Shown here in pieces: positions 62,631 through 64,000 of a stretch of DNA of 64,000 nt. Source of the DNA: Halogranum amylolyticum (GTDB taxonomy: Archaea > Halobacteriota > Halobacteria > Halobacteriales > Haloferacaceae); contig NZ_FODV01000006.1 of assembly GCF_900110465.1 (NCBI RefSeq), positions 62,001 through 126,000 of the forward strand, written 5' to 3'. The notes under the pieces were generated by a model. The model was not told the origin of the DNA. It did no database searches and saw nothing but the letters and a program-made list of their open reading frames with translations. A program made the translations under genes and the position numbers. Within the stretch, counting starts at the first letter, position 1; every line of letters begins with the position of its first letter.

Positions 62631-64000
62631 CGGGCGGAGTCGACCGACCCGTCTTCGACTTCGACCAACGCTTTCTCGACTAGCTCGACGGGATGCGGCG
62701 GCCGGCTCTTCCCGCTTCGGTCGCCGAGTTGCGTCCGACACGACGCACCCGATGCGGCGACGAGGTCGCCGTCGCTCTCGTCGACCTGTTCGAACAGGAT
62801 CTCGCCGATCGCCCGCGAGAGGTCGTAGTGTTCGGCCTCGTAGCCGAACGAGCCGGCCATCCCGCAACAGCCCGAGTCGAGTGCGTCGACTGCGTAGCCG
62901 ACGCGGTCGAGGACGGCCGCCGCGTGGTGGTCCTTGTTGAGCGCCTTCTGGTTACAGTGACCGTGGTAGGCGACGCTCGCGTCGACGTCCCGCGTCGGCA
63001 GTGACTCGTCGAGTCGGTAGCTGTCGAGAAACTCCAGCACGCCGTAGCTCGACGCGCCGACGCGAGCGACGGCGTCGCCCGAGAGCAGGTCGGCGTACTC
63101 GTCTTGGAACATCGCGACATCCGACGGTTCGACGAAGACGAGCGACCAGCCGTCGTCGACCAGCGGCGCGAAGAACTCGACGTTGTGTTCCGCACGTTCG
63201 CGAGCGAGGTTGAGGAACCCCTCCGAGTACGACGCCCGACCGCTCGGGGCGGCGTCGAACGGGACGGCGACGTGGACGCCCGCGGCCTCGAGTGCTCGCA
63301 CGGCCGCCCGCCCCGCGTCGGGGTAGACGTAGTTTGTGTAGGTGTCGGGGAACAACAGGACGCGGTGGTCGGCCTCCTCGGGGGCGAGGTGGCTCCCGCG
63401 ACGGGAGAACCACGTCTCGAACGACTCCGCGGCGAACGTCGGCGGCTCTCGGTCCGCCGCGATCCCGCCGAGTCGTTCGAGCAGTCGCCCCGATCCCGGG
63501 AGCTTCGCGGCGGCGTTGGCGACGGGGGCGAGCGCGCTTCCGGCCGCGGCGACGCGGTCGACGTTCGCGAACAGGCGCTCGCGGAGCGACGCCCCCTCCC
63601 GCTCGTGGTACTGGTGTTTCACCTCGGCTTTCAGTTTCGCGAGGTCGACACCGGTCGGACAGTCGTTCTGACAGCCCTTACAGCCGATACAGAGGTCGAG
63701 CACCTCCTGTTGGAACCGCTCGGAGTAGAGCTCCTCCCGCGGGAGGTCGCCGCTGATGGCCGCCCGGAGCAGGTTCGCCCGGCCGCGTGTCGTCTCCGCC
63801 TCGTCTTTCGAGGCACGGTACGTCGGACACATCGTGTCGCTGCCGGTCTGTCGACAGGTGCCACAGCCGTTACAGAGTTCGACGAGATGGGCGAACCCGC
63901 CGTCGTCCGCGAAGTCGAGCGTCGTCTGCGGCTCGACCGACTGGTAGGCCGGCCCGTAGCGGAGATGCTCGCGCATGTCCGTGGGGTTCTCGTCTCTGAA
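62627..64000 (-). CDS. partial FAD/Fe-S 2-hydroxyacid dehydrogenase paralogue (C-terminal part)
   Basis: The frame is open to the right edge, so only the Fe-S/CCG half (about 458 codons) is seen. CNGCGTC and CIGCKGCQNDCPTG, then DTYTNYVYPDAGRAAVRALE, VAYHGHCNQKALNKDHHA and CCGMAGSFGYEAEHY parallel the same parts of the dehydrogenase at 45.7-48.9 kb, so this is a second copy with clear divergence. The FAD half presumably continues outside the window. It is convergent with the antiporter. Substrate is probably a 2-hydroxyacid such as lactate or glycolate. Confidence 0.9.
   Translation of the reverse strand, partial: FRDENPTDMREHLRYGPAYQSVEPQTTLDFADDGGFAHLVELCNGCGTCRQTGSDTMCPTYRASKDEAETTRGRANLLRAAISGDLPREELYSERFQQEVLDLCIGCKGCQNDCPTGVDLAKLKAEVKHQYHEREGASLRERLFANVDRVAAAGSALAPVANAAAKLPGSGRLLERLGGIAADREPPTFAAESFETWFSRRGSHLAPEEADHRVLLFPDTYTNYVYPDAGRAAVRALEAAGVHVAVPFDAAPSGRASYSEGFLNLARERAEHNVEFFAPLVDDGWSLVFVEPSDVAMFQDEYADLLSGDAVARVGASSYGVLEFLDSYRLDESLPTRDVDASVAYHGHCNQKALNKDHHAAAVLDRVGYAVDALDSGCCGMAGSFGYEAEHYDLSRAIGEILFEQVDESDGDLVAASGASCRTQLGDRSGKSRPPHPVELVEKALVEVEDGSVDSAR

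Overview
The window is chromosomal DNA from a halophilic archaeon (class Halobacteria). The evidence is the very high GC content, the strongly acidic predicted proteins, leaderless genes with a TATA-like box about 26-30 bases before the start codon, a TFB transcription factor, aIF2-beta, NOP5/fibrillarin, a c-di-AMP cyclase of the archaeal DacZ type, a bacterial-type NAD-dependent DNA ligase and many haloarchaea-specific small zinc-ribbon proteins. The genus cannot be fixed from the sequence. Coding density is high and most of the window is ordinary chromosome; no rRNA, CRISPR array or intact transposase gene was seen.

Layout. 0-9 kb: alpha/beta hydrolase, cysteine synthase, thioredoxin, MFS transporter, a DUF255/YyaL thioredoxin-domain protein, purD, a tiny zinc ribbon, a winged-helix DUF7344-like protein and an orphan GvpH/Hsp20-like protein. 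9-19 kb: ligA, a membrane protein, the metY-metX methionine pair, hisA and hisB, a hexapeptide acyltransferase, and dacZ-mscS (c-di-AMP synthesis beside a mechanosensitive channel). 19.4-20.3 kb: a scar in which a histidine-kinase ATPase fragment and a start-less coding remnant meet head to head, next to tRNA-Leu. 20-28 kb: a single-cyclin TFB-like protein, coaD, a regulator with gshA, two different TenA-type proteins, flpA-nop5, and an orphan trpB.

28-34 kb is a phenylacetyl-CoA epoxidase operon (paaA-B-C-D) in which the zinc ribbon normally fused to PaaD is a separate gene. A divergent Bat/HTH-10 regulator shares its promoter region, which carries a perfect palindrome. A PaaG-like isomerase, an amidohydrolase and a MaoC-type hot-dog protein follow. 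hbd and an enoyl-CoA hydratase at 38-40 kb could supply later steps of the same catabolism. 34-45 kb holds small housekeeping and regulatory genes: cold-shock protein, rhomboid, Ogt, DUF302, lipoprotein, TFB, aIF2-beta, UPF0058, UPF0212 and a DUF123/GIY-YIG-like protein.

45.7-56.5 kb is a 2-hydroxyacid (probably lactate) utilisation island: a 1044-residue FAD/Fe-S dehydrogenase and lactate permease on the minus strand. Divergent to them are a small HTH regulator, an Nramp-like transporter without the metal-binding signature, LutC, and a LutB-LutA fusion. Several ACACGTGT-core palindromes lie between the divergent units and look like operators. A PRC-barrel protein, an RCK-DHH-DHHA1 protein, tRNA-Lys with a duplicated 3' end, a glyoxylate-type aminotransferase and an NhaC antiporter follow. 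A second FAD/Fe-S dehydrogenase paralogue runs off the right edge.

The most unusual signals are the split PaaD, the palindromic operator sets at the paa and lactate loci, the altered Nramp-like protein, the head-to-head gene scar, the tRNA-Lys duplication and a lone IS200/IS605-like hairpin. No clearly new defence or mobile system was found.
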